Shown: piece after piece, positions 1 through 8,553 of the stretch
Layout of the letters: each line of letters opens with the position of its first letter
How positions within the stretch are numbered: the first letter of the stretch is position 1
Source: Chloroflexota bacterium
GTDB taxonomy: Bacteria; Chloroflexota; Anaerolineae; JAAEKA01
DNA length: 64,000 nucleotides
Assembly: GCA_034717495.1 (NCBI GenBank)
Contig: JAYELL010000051.1
Location: 1 to 64,000, forward strand
Direction: 5' to 3'
Program-made: the position numbers and the translations under genes
The notes under the pieces: generated by a model
Database searches by the model: none
What the model was told of the DNA's origin: nothing
Seen by the model: the letters and a program-made list of their open reading frames with translations, nothing else

Positions 1-160
1 TCGTGCGCACAGAACCTTCGACCGCCTCCTGGCCCACTTCTCCGTCGATTGCTACGGCTGTCGCCGGACCGCTGTGGTCATTACCGTTTGTATGAATCGT
101 CGGCTGGAAATCCTGTTTCAAGAGATCGTAGGAAGTTCCATTGATATTTAGAATAGACAT
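1..160 (-). CDS. Unknown protein, N-terminal 53 residues only
   Basis: The start ATG lies at 160-158, preceded on its strand by an AGAAAGG ribosome-binding site, and the frame stays open to the window edge. The protein begins MSILNINGTSYDLLKQ and continues with a polar, glycine- and valine-containing stretch without Cys motifs or a signal peptide. The opening loosely recalls the ferredoxin-like start of (2Fe-2S) oxidoreductase subunits (xxLNINGxxY), but the following residues do not fit that family, so I do not assign a function. It is transcribed divergently from folB across about 260 bp. In that gap I see no convincing promoter with correct spacing, only scattered AT-rich hexamers. Confidence 0.55.
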   Translation of the reverse strand, partial: MSILNINGTSYDLLKQDFQPTIHTNGNDHSGPATAVAIDGEVGQEAVEGSVRT

Positions 161-421
161 ATTCGAACCTTTCTTTTTCGTTGATGCCAGGGCGTACCTT
201 GTTTCCCTGTTCCCGGTCACCTTTTCCGGCTTGCACATGAAAAACATCTTCATGGTCGAGCACACCTGTATAGTTTCATATTTTGCAAAGCTTTTTTCTA
301 TGATCAGGTCCTATGATAGCAGCAAATATGTGCAAGACCCGTCAGCTTCACTCCATTTCATAAATTAGACGCGCTGGCACCAACAAATGTTACCATTATT
401 CGCAGTATATGGAGGGTTCAA

Positions 422-796
422 ATGGCAATTGACCAAATCCAGGTCCACGACCTGCTCGTCCGCTGTATTGTCGGAATTAACCCCGAGGAGCGAATCAAGA
501 AGCAGGATGTGATCATCAATCTGACGCTGTTCGCCGACATGCGAACGGCAGGAGAAAGTGATGACATCGAGGATGCCGTCAACTACAAATCATTGACCAA
601 GGCCATCATCGGACACGTGGAAGACTCGCAATACTTTTTGGTGGAAAAGCTGGCTCACAAAATCGCCGAAATCGCTGTCGTGGATTTTGGTGTGGAGCGC
701 GCCCAGGTCATGGTGGAGAAACCGGGCGCGCTGCGGTTCGCCCGGTCGGTAGGTGTCACAGTGGAACGCAGCGCGGAGGACTTCCAGGCATCATGA
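422..796 (+). CDS. folB: Dihydroneopterin aldolase
   Basis: This 124-residue protein is full length for FolB, which cleaves 7,8-dihydroneopterin to 6-hydroxymethyl-dihydropterin and glycolaldehyde in cytosolic folate synthesis. The start DQIQVHDLLVRCIVG, the middle NYKSLTKAI and the C-terminal VMVEKPGALRFA, with the conserved lysine of the active site, are all typical. A GGAGGG ribosome-binding site lies 5-7 bp before the ATG. The last codons overlap the start of folK by four bases (ATGA), so the two consecutive pathway steps are translationally coupled. No folP or folE is nearby. Function is inferred from family similarity; confidence is high. Confidence 0.93.
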   Translation: MAIDQIQVHDLLVRCIVGINPEERIKKQDVIINLTLFADMRTAGESDDIEDAVNYKSLTKAIIGHVEDSQYFLVEKLAHKIAEIAVVDFGVERAQVMVEKPGALRFARSVGVTVERSAEDFQAS

Positions 797-1320
797 ACGT
801 TGCCTATCTGTCGCTGGGATCGAACATCGACAAGGAAGACAATCTCGTCGATGCGGTAGATTTGCTGGCAAAACATGGCCGGTTGCTGGCGGTTTCTCCT
901 GTATACGAGACAGAAGCGGTGGGCAATCCCGATGATCCCACCTTTTTCAACGCGGCTGTCATGTTGCTGACTCCTTTGTCTGCCGCTCAGTTGAAGGAAA
1001 CCGTGCTACGCAAGATAGAAGCCCAGCTCGGCAGACGTCGTCACGACGACCCAAATGCGCCGCGCACTATCGATCTGGACATTTCCCTTTTCAACAACGA
1101 GGTACTGACACTGGGGAAACGGCAGATACCTGATCCTGAAATCCTGCTCTATCCCCACGTTGTTGTGCCGCTCGCCGATGTCGCCCCGGATTATGTCCAC
1201 CCACAAACGGGCGAAAGGCTGCAAGATATCGCCTGTCGGGTCCTGCGCAACTCCAGGCAGTTCCTGATTCGCCAGGAAGAAATCGATCTGGCCCCGGCCA
1301 TTTGGCCAGTCCTGGATTGA
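793..1320 (+). CDS. folK: 2-amino-4-hydroxy-6-hydroxymethyldihydropteridine pyrophosphokinase
   Basis: FolK transfers pyrophosphate from ATP to the pterin made by FolB. The 175-residue protein has the family N-terminus AYLSLGSNIDKEDNL and the nucleotide/metal-binding signature RRRHDDPNAPRTIDLDI at about residues 79-95, with the paired Asp that bind magnesium. Length is normal. Its ATG overlaps the folB stop by four bases, so it has no ribosome-binding site of its own outside folB. It ends 14 bp before the convergent stop of the polyol-dehydrogenase gene, and I see no clear hairpin terminator in that short gap. Confidence 0.93.
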   Translation: MNVAYLSLGSNIDKEDNLVDAVDLLAKHGRLLAVSPVYETEAVGNPDDPTFFNAAVMLLTPLSAAQLKETVLRKIEAQLGRRRHDDPNAPRTIDLDISLFNNEVLTLGKRQIPDPEILLYPHVVVPLADVAPDYVHPQTGERLQDIACRVLRNSRQFLIRQEEIDLAPAIWPVLD

Positions 1321-1334
1321 CGGAAATGAATTCG

Positions 1335-2657
1335 TCAATCCAGTTCGTAACGATCCCAGAGAGACTCCAGGTCAGGGAACCCTTCAGCTATCCAGTGGGC
1401 CAGAATCGGCCTTACTGCCTCAATCTGTTCGATCACAGCAGTCTGATCTTCTGCCACGGCGCCGGCCTTTTGCCACAAGGGCAGCAACCACTCTGACGCC
1501 GGAAGAGATGTAGCAAGAGCAGCCTCGTCAAGGGTGATCAATGCTGCAGCTGCGCCCAGGGCATACCGCCTGGCCTCCAACCCCTGTGCCATGGCAAGCC
1601 GGATTGTGCCGATCAGACGATCGTCCCAGCCCAGCTTTCGCTGTGGATCGCGACCCACCCGCGCTACCCGGTCCTGCAAGTAGGGGTTGGCCATCCGGGT
1701 CAAAAGGTCCTCAGCATAATGGCGATAGCCCTCGACAGTAAAGAGCGGATCCACGCCACGGTATTTACGGATCAAGGCGGCACCCGACTCCTGCAAAAAG
1801 GCGGACCTCAGGAAAGGCATTACGCCGGGTACCCCTTGTAGATCGGCAATGGCCTCGACGCCTCTCACCGCCCCCAGGTAGGCAGCCAGCGCATGGGTAG
1901 CATTATGTCCATAGAGCTTGGCCTCCTCAAAAGGAAGCAGGTCCCCTTTCTCCTCGAAAACCTGGATGCCGCGGGAGAAGGACTCATCATCAAACGATAT
2001 CCGGGAGATCAGAATGCGATTGAACGCCTCGACCAGAAAGGCGCGCCCGTGGCCGGGCGTGATCGGCGCCAACGCCTGCATTTCGATCTGCCGGGGATCG
2101 TCAACCACGCCACTCATCTTGCCGATGACGGTATTCACGAACTGAACTCGTTCGTTGACGGCCTGCCGTTCCTGCGCTGGAATCTGCGAAAACAAGGCAC
2201 CCTGAAGGATCTCGGCCGCTTCGTTGTGGTTTTCTGCAGCGTAAACAACCGCACGAGGCCCACCACGTTTTGCCTTCAATCGCAAACCATCGGCCAGACT
2301 GCGGTGCAGACTGGCCCGATCGGGCGTACGGTAATAGGCAACACTGGGAATGGCCGTGGCGATCTCGTGGGCCTGCGCCAACGCCTCGACCAATCGCTCC
2401 CGGTCCTGTTCCTGCCCAGGGTCGAGCAACGTGACCGGTCCAACCTGCGCCCGTTCGATCCCATCGTCGTGGGCGATGTTGACGCGATACTGCCCGCCGT
2501 TCGAGCGAACAGCAGCAACCACGTCGGGCAAAACCTCGGCAACGACCATACGGGAAAAGTTGCCTGCCCGTTGTGCCTCATAGAGAAACAGGCCCGCCTG
2601 AATAGCGCCAAAACCAAAACCGACAAAGCTACAGTCGCCCTGCATCATCCCGGTCAT
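1335..2657 (-). CDS. Mannitol/polyol dehydrogenase family protein
   Basis: The 440-residue protein starts with an NAD(P)-binding glycine motif, FVGFGFGAIQAGLFLYEA (about residues 11-28), and contains AENHNEAAEIL and VVDDPRQIEMQ blocks seen in mannitol-1-phosphate 5-dehydrogenases and other long-chain polyol dehydrogenases. C-terminal sequence YGHNATHALAAYLGA matches the substrate-binding domain, including the conserved HN(A)xH segment. It would oxidise a sugar alcohol or its phosphate with NAD in the cytosol. It lies 33 bp downstream of a UroD-family gene on the same strand, so the two are probably co-transcribed. The exact polyol cannot be told from sequence; no PTS or polyol transporter is adjacent. 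Confidence 0.75.
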   Translation of the reverse strand: MTGMMQGDCSFVGFGFGAIQAGLFLYEAQRAGNFSRMVVAEVLPDVVAAVRSNGGQYRVNIAHDDGIERAQVGPVTLLDPGQEQDRERLVEALAQAHEIATAIPSVAYYRTPDRASLHRSLADGLRLKAKRGGPRAVVYAAENHNEAAEILQGALFSQIPAQERQAVNERVQFVNTVIGKMSGVVDDPRQIEMQALAPITPGHGRAFLVEAFNRILISRISFDDESFSRGIQVFEEKGDLLPFEEAKLYGHNATHALAAYLGAVRGVEAIADLQGVPGVMPFLRSAFLQESGAALIRKYRGVDPLFTVEGYRHYAEDLLTRMANPYLQDRVARVGRDPQRKLGWDDRLIGTIRLAMAQGLEARRYALGAAAALITLDEAALATSLPASEWLLPLWQKAGAVAEDQTAVIEQIEAVRPILAHWIAEGFPDLESLWDRYELD

Positions 2658-2690
2658 CGCGATTATCCCCTTGACAGCAGCTGGCTGATC

Positions 2691-3830
2691 TCATTCATGG
2701 TTCACAGTTGGTGTCTCCAACCCGGCCAGCGACCTGACCTCTTCGATATATGCCACGATGTTCTCCATGGGGGTGTCCCAGAGAACCTGATGGCTGGTCT
2801 GAAGAATGTAGCCACCGCCTGTTGTCATGGTTTCGTTGCGCTCCCGGATTTCGGCGCGCACTTCCTCGGGCGTGCCAAAGGGCATGGTATGCTCCACATC
2901 GATTCCGCCGTAGAAGGTGATCTTATCCCCGTAGCGTTGCTTCATCTCGACCGGATTCATCACCGATGGCTCCAGGGGATTGAATATATCCAGGCCGATC
3001 TCAACCAGATCGGGGAAGATGGCTTGAATCTTGCCATCGGAATGCAATCCGACGTAGACGCCGCGGTTGTGGCAATGATCGAAAATGGTTTTCAGTCGCG
3101 GCCGGATGAATTTTCGCCACATCCCCGGACTGAACATCATGTTGGACGATGTGCCCCAATCGTCGGAGAAATAGAATCCATCCACGCCGATATCGATTTG
3201 CTGGTCGATGACAGGCAAGTCCCATTCGGTCACAATGCGATCTAACAGGTCGTGCACGAACTGGGGACGCTCCACCATGTCCATCATCAATTCAGTCAAT
3301 CCCCGAATACTCCAGGCGCGCTCGAAGAGGGCCATACCAAGCTTTCCAAAGAGGAAGGCCCTGTCCCGCCAGCGGTCCGCCAGAGCCTGGGCTTTGTCAA
3401 AGCGACCTTCCCGAAAGGGATCGGGCATCTGATAGCTGTCGAACAACCGCCAATCCTCCGACAGCGGATAGGCAACCGGATGGGGCATGCCCGATGTGCG
3501 ATCCCAGACGCAGCCAAATTCATCCTCGTGGAGAGCGCCGCTGGCATCCAGGTTCGTATGTACCGGCCCACCACTGGGTGTCAGATCCAGGTCCTTCACC
3601 TCCTCTGCCCACGGATTGTAGTTGAAATCGGTGCCGATCTTGACCACATGATTGCCGATGAAGTCTGCCACCTCTTCGCTGCTCGCCAGGCCATAATAGT
3701 CCATGATCTTGTGATATACCATGGGAATGGCATGGAAGTTGTAGGGTACATAGTCGGTTTCCTGGTGTTGAACTGCCTTGAGCACGCGCTCCCGGCGATC
3801 GGTTGGGGTACCGTAGGAAAACAAGTCCAT
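2691..3830 (-). CDS. Uroporphyrinogen decarboxylase-family protein
   Basis: The 379-residue protein belongs to the URO-D superfamily, a TIM barrel shared by haem-pathway HemE and corrinoid-dependent methyltransferases. Visible blocks are RRERVLKAVQHQETDYVPYN at the N-terminus, a GxDGFYFSDDWG region mid-protein, VGLHSDGKIQAIFPDLVEIG, and a C-terminal GGGYILQTSHQV. It lacks the N-terminal substrate signature of true HemE, so it is more likely a catabolic or methyl-transfer member. I prefer the ATG at 3830, with GGAG nine bases upstream, over a TTG at 3845. The pairing with the downstream polyol dehydrogenase suggests a shared catabolic role, which is inference. Confidence 0.75.
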   Translation of the reverse strand: MDLFSYGTPTDRRERVLKAVQHQETDYVPYNFHAIPMVYHKIMDYYGLASSEEVADFIGNHVVKIGTDFNYNPWAEEVKDLDLTPSGGPVHTNLDASGALHEDEFGCVWDRTSGMPHPVAYPLSEDWRLFDSYQMPDPFREGRFDKAQALADRWRDRAFLFGKLGMALFERAWSIRGLTELMMDMVERPQFVHDLLDRIVTEWDLPVIDQQIDIGVDGFYFSDDWGTSSNMMFSPGMWRKFIRPRLKTIFDHCHNRGVYVGLHSDGKIQAIFPDLVEIGLDIFNPLEPSVMNPVEMKQRYGDKITFYGGIDVEHTMPFGTPEEVRAEIRERNETMTTGGGYILQTSHQVLWDTPMENIVAYIEEVRSLAGLETPTVNHE

Positions 3831-3926
3831 AGGTTTTCGCTCCAATTAACAAACTGATTGAAAGGTTTTCGGTTCAGGTCGAATGCTGACACCGGGATTC
3901 GGGATTATAGCATACTTCCGGCTTGA

Positions 3927-4394
3927 TCAACGGGCGATATCGCCCAGTTGCCCGCCGGTGATCCTCAGAAAATCTGCTGGCGCCAACACCAATTGCATCC
4001 CTCGCTCGCCGGCGCTCACGGCGACCCGGGGCCACAGTTCGACCGTTTCATCGAAAAAGACCGGAAACGCCCGCCTGGCAGCCAGTACTGTGACGGCGCC
4101 GCGCACGTAACCCGTCAGTTTCTGAACATCGCGCAACGGTACCAGCCTGAGGCGCTTCTGGCCCGACAGAGAAGCCAGCGCCTTAAGATCCAATTCCGTA
4201 TTTGCCGGAATAACCGCGAAAAGATGACGCTCTTGATCGCCGCCGGTAATCAGCGTTTTGAAGACAGTCTCAGGCGCCATGTCGATGGCATCCGCTACCT
4301 GTTCGGCGGAAAGATGCTGCTCGCCCACCGGAAAATGACGCACCCCGAAAGGAATTGCGGCCTGTTCCAACACCCGCATGGCGTTGGTCGTCAT
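3927..4394 (-). CDS. ybaK: YbaK/EbsC-type aminoacyl-tRNA deacylase
   Basis: The 155-residue protein fits the YbaK (Cys-tRNA(Pro) deacylase) family, which hydrolyses mischarged tRNA in trans. Family features are MRVLEQAAIPFGVRHF at the start, the VFKTLITGG block with the conserved lysine of the active site, FAVIPANTELDLKALA, and the C-terminal GERGMQLVLAPADFL. The ATG at 4394 is chosen because a GGAG lies about ten bases upstream; an upstream TTG at 4421 would add nine residues with no family similarity. It stands alone between the UroD gene and the oppositely oriented DinB-fold gene. Confidence 0.85.
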   Translation of the reverse strand: MTTNAMRVLEQAAIPFGVRHFPVGEQHLSAEQVADAIDMAPETVFKTLITGGDQERHLFAVIPANTELDLKALASLSGQKRLRLVPLRDVQKLTGYVRGAVTVLAARRAFPVFFDETVELWPRVAVSAGERGMQLVLAPADFLRITGGQLGDIAR

Positions 4395-4564
4395 GCTTTC
4401 TTGCTCCGGGCAGTTGATCAAAAACGAAAAGCGGCTACGTCGCCATTATCCCCCAATGCAGCAAAGCTGGCAAGAAGGATGAAGCCTTGCGGGAAGAAAA
4501 AACCACTGCGCCTCATTATCCGACCCTTGCGGGATGTGGTAAAATCTGCAAGGAGACAATAAAC

Positions 4565-5068
4565 ATGACAGAAAAAACCACTTCCAAGGATCAACTCTTG
4601 GCACGCTACGCAGCCGGCTATGGTCAGTTATCGGAGCTTCTCGAGGGGTTGAGCGAGAGCGATCTGAATCGAGCCGTTGCGGCCGATCAGTGGCCGATTC
4701 GCAAGATCGTGCACCACCTGGCGGACGGCGAACCGGTTTACGGCTTGCTCATAAAGATCGCCGTGGGCACGCCTGGAAGCAAGGTGCGACTGGGTGACTA
4801 CCCCGGCAACGAGCCCTGGTCCGAGGCACTCCACTGGGCCAATCGTGCCATCGAGCCGGCAGTGGCGCTGTTCAAGGCCCAGCGCGAGGACACGACAGCA
4901 CTGCTTCGACAAAGGCCCGACGCCTGGGATCAGCAGATCCGCTTCGAGATGCCCCAAGAGCAGGATGAGATCTCGATGACGGTGACGCAGATGATCCAGG
5001 TCCTGGTTGATCACCTTGACGAGCATGCGGCGGAGATCGAGGATATCCGCAAGAAACACAATCTCTAG
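4565..5068 (+). CDS. DinB/YfiT-superfamily protein
   Basis: The 167-residue protein has the four-helix-bundle DinB pattern: an opening amphipathic helix with YGQLSELLEGLSESDLNR, a first metal-ligand motif KIVHHLADGE at about residues 50-59, and a final LVDHLDEHAAEIEDI in which two histidines three to four residues apart complete the usual metal triad. These proteins act as metal-dependent, often thiol-linked transferases or remain uncharacterised. An AAGGAG ribosome-binding site lies ten bases before the ATG at 4565. It is 71 bp upstream of manA on the same strand, which may mean co-transcription, but the biochemical role is unknown. Confidence 0.8.
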   Translation: MTEKTTSKDQLLARYAAGYGQLSELLEGLSESDLNRAVAADQWPIRKIVHHLADGEPVYGLLIKIAVGTPGSKVRLGDYPGNEPWSEALHWANRAIEPAVALFKAQREDTTALLRQRPDAWDQQIRFEMPQEQDEISMTVTQMIQVLVDHLDEHAAEIEDIRKKHNL

Positions 5069-5139
5069 CTTTCGGACTTCAGCGACCAACCCCGGTTTGA
5101 CCGGAATCGCGCCATTGGACCTGGACGGAGAGCAAGCTG

Positions 5140-6135
5140 ATGGCAGAACAGCCATTGTATCCGATGACTTTCGATCCGGCATTTAAGGCCTATATCTGGG
5201 GCGGGCGCAACCTGGAAACCCTGGGGCGCACCCTGCCGCCAGAGACGATCATCGCTGAAAGCTGGGAGATCGCCGGCCACGAGGATGGCACCTCGACGGT
5301 CAACAACGGCCCTTATGCAGGCCAGCTGTTGACCGAGGTACACGCCAACCTGGGTCTCGATCTGATCGGCCACAACAATGCCTGGGCCCAGGAACGCCAC
5401 AAGTTTCCTCTTTTGGTCAAACTGTTGGATGCCAACCGCCCCCTTTCTGTCCAGGTGCATCCCGACGATGACTACGCCCTGGCCCATGAAGGCAACGAGC
5501 TGGGCAAGACCGAAATGTGGGTCGTGCTGCACGCCGAACCTGGCGCTGAACTGATACTCGGCGTCACCCGGGGAACCACACCGGAAGCGTTCGAAAAAGC
5601 CATTGCCGAAAATCGGCTGGAGCCCTTCCTGCATCGCATCCAGGTCAAGGCGGGTGACCACGTGTGCGTGCCTGCCGGCACCCTGCATGCGATCATGGGC
5701 GGCTTGATCATCGCCGAGATCCAGCAAAACTCCAACACCACCTACCGGGTCTACGATTGGGGGCGCCTGGACGCCAGCGGACATCCCCGTCCTCTGCACA
5801 TCGACAAGGCCATGGATGTCATCAACTTCGACCAGGTCGAAACGCAGCTCCTTCCCCCAAAGCCGATCGAAACACGCGATGGCGTGCGGCGCTCGCTTCT
5901 CTGTAGCAACCGCTATTTTGTCACCGAGAGAGTGGCGTTTGAAAGGGGAGCCTCGTTCGAAGGCGAGTGCAACGGGAATACCCTGGAAATTTGGGGGATC
6001 GTAAACGGCACCGCCGAAATAGAAAGTGTTTCGCTGGAAGCTGTGGAATTTGCCCTGCTGCCCGCAGCCATGGGGGCATTTTCGGTGCACGCACGTTCCG
6101 ATGTGATCGCTCTGCGCTGCTATTGTCCCGGCTAA
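5140..6135 (+). CDS. manA: Mannose-6-phosphate isomerase, class I
   Basis: ManA interconverts fructose-6-phosphate and mannose-6-phosphate, feeding GDP-mannose or mannose use. The 331-residue protein is the short bacterial form. It shows the cupin metal site: SVQVHPDDDYA (Gln and His ligands), GKTEMWVVL (Glu ligand) and VPAGTLHAI (His ligand), plus the IQQNSNTTYRVYDWGR signature that precedes the active-site Arg. The N-terminal FDPAFKAYIWGGRNL is typical. Folded cytosolic enzyme with no signal peptide. It could serve the polysaccharide genes at 48603-56281, but that link is only functional inference. Confidence 0.93.
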   Translation: MAEQPLYPMTFDPAFKAYIWGGRNLETLGRTLPPETIIAESWEIAGHEDGTSTVNNGPYAGQLLTEVHANLGLDLIGHNNAWAQERHKFPLLVKLLDANRPLSVQVHPDDDYALAHEGNELGKTEMWVVLHAEPGAELILGVTRGTTPEAFEKAIAENRLEPFLHRIQVKAGDHVCVPAGTLHAIMGGLIIAEIQQNSNTTYRVYDWGRLDASGHPRPLHIDKAMDVINFDQVETQLLPPKPIETRDGVRRSLLCSNRYFVTERVAFERGASFEGECNGNTLEIWGIVNGTAEIESVSLEAVEFALLPAAMGAFSVHARSDVIALRCYCPG

Positions 6136-6149
6136 ATCAGTACAGTCTC

Positions 6150-6200
6150 CATACACTTCGACTACGCTCAGTACAGGCTTGCGCCGGCCTATCTGCTCGT
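6150..6200. repeat. Possible dispersed intergenic repeat
   Basis: The stretch around CACTTCGACTACGCTCAGTA looks like the short 'cacttcgac..gctcagt' intergenic repeat common in several environmental bacterial genomes. A degraded related segment, inverted, sits at about 44595-44640 (CTGAGCGGTG and CCGAAGTGT). It separates manA from the sigma factor gene and makes any coding extension of the sigma gene into this area unlikely. Confidence 0.35.
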
Positions 6201-6363
6201 ATGGGTCCGATTGTTCCTGGACCAGGCCAATACAACACTTCGACGGACGCAATCATCAGTGAGGGGTATTCCTGTTCTGCACTCTCAACAGCGCACTACA
6301 CCCACTGGCTCCAGTTTTCCCAATCGGCCCAGCCGTATCTGTTTGGCAGATTTCCCGTTGGTT

Positions 6364-6954
6364 ATGATGAGCATGGCCATGCACCGAGCGATCACCGATC
6401 AAGAGATCACAACATTGGTCCTCCGCTGCCAGCGAGGCGAGGTGGACGCGGTCGAGACATTGTACGAGTTGTACGCCGACCGACTTTACCGCTACCTGCT
6501 GGCGCGTACCGGCGAACCGGATGTGGCCACAGATCTGACAACAGAGTTGTTCGTGCGAGTGATCGATCGCATCAGCAGATTCAAGCTCAACAGACGCCGG
6601 CCAGCAGCCTCCGTCAGCGCCTGGCTCTACCGAATCGCCGCCAACATGGTTACAGACCACTATCGAGAGCAGCAACGCCTGCCGCAGGTAAGTCTGAACG
6701 AACAATGGCCGCTACCGGCAACCAGGGGCAACCCGGAAAAAGTAACGGAGAAGCAAGAGGAATTTGAACTGCTGTCCCAGGCCATGACAGCACTGAGCGA
6801 GGATCAACGGCTAGTGATTATCGGCAAATTCGGTGAAGATATGAGCAACGCAGAGGTGGCGGCCTGGCTGGGCAAGACGGAAGGCGCTGTCAAGTCCTTG
6901 CAACATCGGGCGCTACGAGCAATGGCACGATTTCTGAAAAGAGAAGAGCTGTAA
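6364..6954 (+). CDS. ECF-type RNA polymerase sigma factor
   Basis: The protein (196 residues from the first ATG of a cluster at 6364, 6367, 6373 and 6379) has sigma region 2 (LYELYADRLYRYLLAR and the helix around VATDLTTELFVRVIDRI) and region 4 (LSEDQRLVIIGKFGEDMSNA with the recognition helix KTEGAVKSLQHRALRAM). It would direct RNA polymerase to a dedicated promoter set. No good ribosome-binding site distinguishes the ATGs; the upstream frame runs into repeat-like DNA, so I exclude it. The stop is one base from the next ATG, so expression is tightly linked to the membrane protein downstream, its likely anti-sigma factor. Confidence 0.85.
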   Translation: MMSMAMHRAITDQEITTLVLRCQRGEVDAVETLYELYADRLYRYLLARTGEPDVATDLTTELFVRVIDRISRFKLNRRRPAASVSAWLYRIAANMVTDHYREQQRLPQVSLNEQWPLPATRGNPEKVTEKQEEFELLSQAMTALSEDQRLVIIGKFGEDMSNAEVAAWLGKTEGAVKSLQHRALRAMARFLKREEL

Positions 6955-6955
6955 A

Positions 6956-8113
6956 ATGGACCTGGCGACGATACTGGACGATTGCTTGCACCAGCTGAAA
7001 ACCGGGGAAACCCTGGCCGATTGCCTGGCGCGATATCCCGGCCATGCGGCAGAACTGGCGCCCATGCTGGATGCTGCCATGCAAGTCCGGGTTTTAGGCC
7101 AGCAACGACTGAGCGATGGCCAGCGCCTGCGCGGCAAGGTCATGCTCCGGGAGGCGCTGGCCAATCAATCAGCCAGACGCTCCTGGCTGGCCACGCTCAG
7201 TGGCTCCCGCCCCATGCGCGGCCTTGTTACAGCTGCTGTTGTCCTGCTGTTTGTTATCCTGACGGGTTCCGGTGTGGTCGCTGCCAGCCGGCCAGGCGAC
7301 CCGGCTTATCCAGTGCGAGTCATGCTGGAACGGGTGCCCGTGCTGTTACAAATAACCTCCGAAGGGCGGGCGCAGGCAGAATTGCATGCCGTTGGCCGCA
7401 GGTTGATGGATCTGCAAACCTATCTGGAAGAGAGCGGTCAGGTGAGCAATGAAGCCCTGGATGCCCTGCTGATAGGCTATGGTGCTGCTGCTGCCCACGG
7501 TGCCCACCTGCCGGATGAACAGCGCTTCCAGATTGCCAACCGGTTACAGGAACATGCACAGATCATGACCCACCTGTCGTCGCGCGAGCCTCAGCCGCAC
7601 GCAGTCCACAGACTACGAAGTGCCGCCCAACAAGTCAACGCCATCGCTGAACGACTGCGACCGGGAGGATCTCACCCCGCAGATCCATCCACCTCCACCC
7701 CACCTGATCCCCAAGCAGGGGATGAGCGACCCGGTGGCGGCCCATTCAACACACCCACACGGACGCCCCGAGCCGGCCAACCAACTATCAGGCCACCGGA
7801 TTCAAGGCCCGATGGCAGGACCAGACCAGCGCCGGGCACCCCAACGCCCGGCCAGCAACCGGTGGAGCCTTCTCGACCGCCGGGAGAAAGGCCAACCGAA
7901 ATGCGGCCCGTAGCTCCCGGACCATCGCGAACGCGTGTGAGGCCCAGCGCCGATCCTGGGGAGACGCCCACAGCGACGATAGAAGCCGAAACCGTCGCTC
8001 CGGCGCCCACCCCAACCGCCGAGGCCACGCGTCCCGGTCCCCGGGGCACGCGCCCACCAGACCCTCAACACACGCCGCCCGGTAACAGTCAACCGTCCAG
8101 GCCGCGCTCGTAA
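6956..8113 (+). CDS. DUF5667-type membrane protein, probable anti-sigma factor
   Basis: The 385-residue protein has a soluble N-terminal region of about 85 residues with GETLADCLARYPGHAAEL, one membrane helix at about 89-111 (VTAAVVLLFVILTGSGVVAA), and an outside region opening with the DUF5667 signature RPGDPAYPVRVMLERV and an AELHAVGRRLMDLQTYL helix. The last 150 residues are a Pro/Thr/Arg-rich low-complexity tail. The topology, with a cytosolic head, one helix and an extracytoplasmic tail, and the one-base gap to the sigma factor gene suggest that it binds the sigma factor and senses an envelope cue. No zinc-binding anti-sigma HxxxCxxC motif is visible, so the mode of inhibition is unknown. 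Confidence 0.75.
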   Translation: MDLATILDDCLHQLKTGETLADCLARYPGHAAELAPMLDAAMQVRVLGQQRLSDGQRLRGKVMLREALANQSARRSWLATLSGSRPMRGLVTAAVVLLFVILTGSGVVAASRPGDPAYPVRVMLERVPVLLQITSEGRAQAELHAVGRRLMDLQTYLEESGQVSNEALDALLIGYGAAAAHGAHLPDEQRFQIANRLQEHAQIMTHLSSREPQPHAVHRLRSAAQQVNAIAERLRPGGSHPADPSTSTPPDPQAGDERPGGGPFNTPTRTPRAGQPTIRPPDSRPDGRTRPAPGTPTPGQQPVEPSRPPGERPTEMRPVAPGPSRTRVRPSADPGETPTATIEAETVAPAPTPTAEATRPGPRGTRPPDPQHTPPGNSQPSRPRS

Positions 8114-8187
8114 AGGAGGCATGACAATATTGATTGACCCGCTATGCTGATTTAATGAACTCAACCCTATTCCCGGAGGTATTTCAG

Positions 8188-8343
8188 ATGAAGAAACGAA
8201 TTATGAGTCTGTTGCTTATCGTTGCATTCCTGGTTGCTGTGGCATCCCCAACTTTCGCTGGCGGCGGTCAAAACCAGGGCCAAGTTGGCCAGGGATCGGT
8301 AAATCAACACCAGGTACAAGATCCACCGCCGTTCCAACCCTGA
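8188..8343 (+). CDS. Small secreted Gly/Gln-rich peptide
   Basis: This 51-residue product starts MKKRIMSLLLIVAFLVAVAS, a clean signal peptide, with a likely signal peptidase I cut after SPTFA. The mature part is only about 27 residues: GGGQNQGQVGQGSVNQ followed by HQVQDPPPFQP. A GGAGGT ribosome-binding site sits seven bases before the ATG. It lies 74 bp after the anti-sigma candidate and directly before a strong hairpin, so it is the last gene of that transcript or a sigma-controlled gene of its own. I do not recognise a family. A role as an exported signal, matrix component or sensor ligand is speculation. Confidence 0.7.
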   Translation: MKKRIMSLLLIVAFLVAVASPTFAGGGQNQGQVGQGSVNQHQVQDPPPFQP

Positions 8344-8380
8344 CCTTAACGGCTTTCAACAGTCAAACACGAATAGCTTT

Positions 8381-8420
8381 GATGAACCAGACAGCCTCAA
8401 TTAAGGCTGTCTGGTTCATC
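8381..8420. terminator. Perfect 17-bp hairpin between convergent genes
   Basis: Arms 8381-8397 (GATGAACCAGACAGCCT) and 8404-8420 are exact reverse complements around a six-base loop. There is no long T run on either side. It sits between the secreted peptide gene and the convergent hydrolase gene and probably stops transcription in both directions. Confidence 0.8.
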
Positions 8421-8553
8421 TCCTCAATCAACTATCGGTTTCAGGATGAGGGTATAGTAGAGAAAATCGCCCGGGCCAGGGTGTGGTGGACAACGACGAA
8501 GTCCATCTCCACGAAGATGGTTTTTACCACGCGACGCAGCAACGAGAGAATGG

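Noticed and set aside
1-160. (2Fe-2S) xanthine-dehydrogenase-type subunit
   Set aside because: Only the first few residues look similar; the expected cysteine motif region is not reached and the following residues do not match.
283-317. Promoter for folB using TTGCAA and TATGAT
   Set aside because: Spacings are 10 or 23 bases, neither workable for a sigma-70-type promoter.
1893-3245. Long plus-strand open frame of 450 codons
   Set aside because: It lies antisense to the polyol dehydrogenase and UroD-family genes, has no ribosome-binding site or family motif, and spans their junction.
5065-6252. Minus-strand open frame of 395 codons opposite manA
   Set aside because: It is the codon-bias shadow of manA; its translation has no membrane, domain or motif logic.
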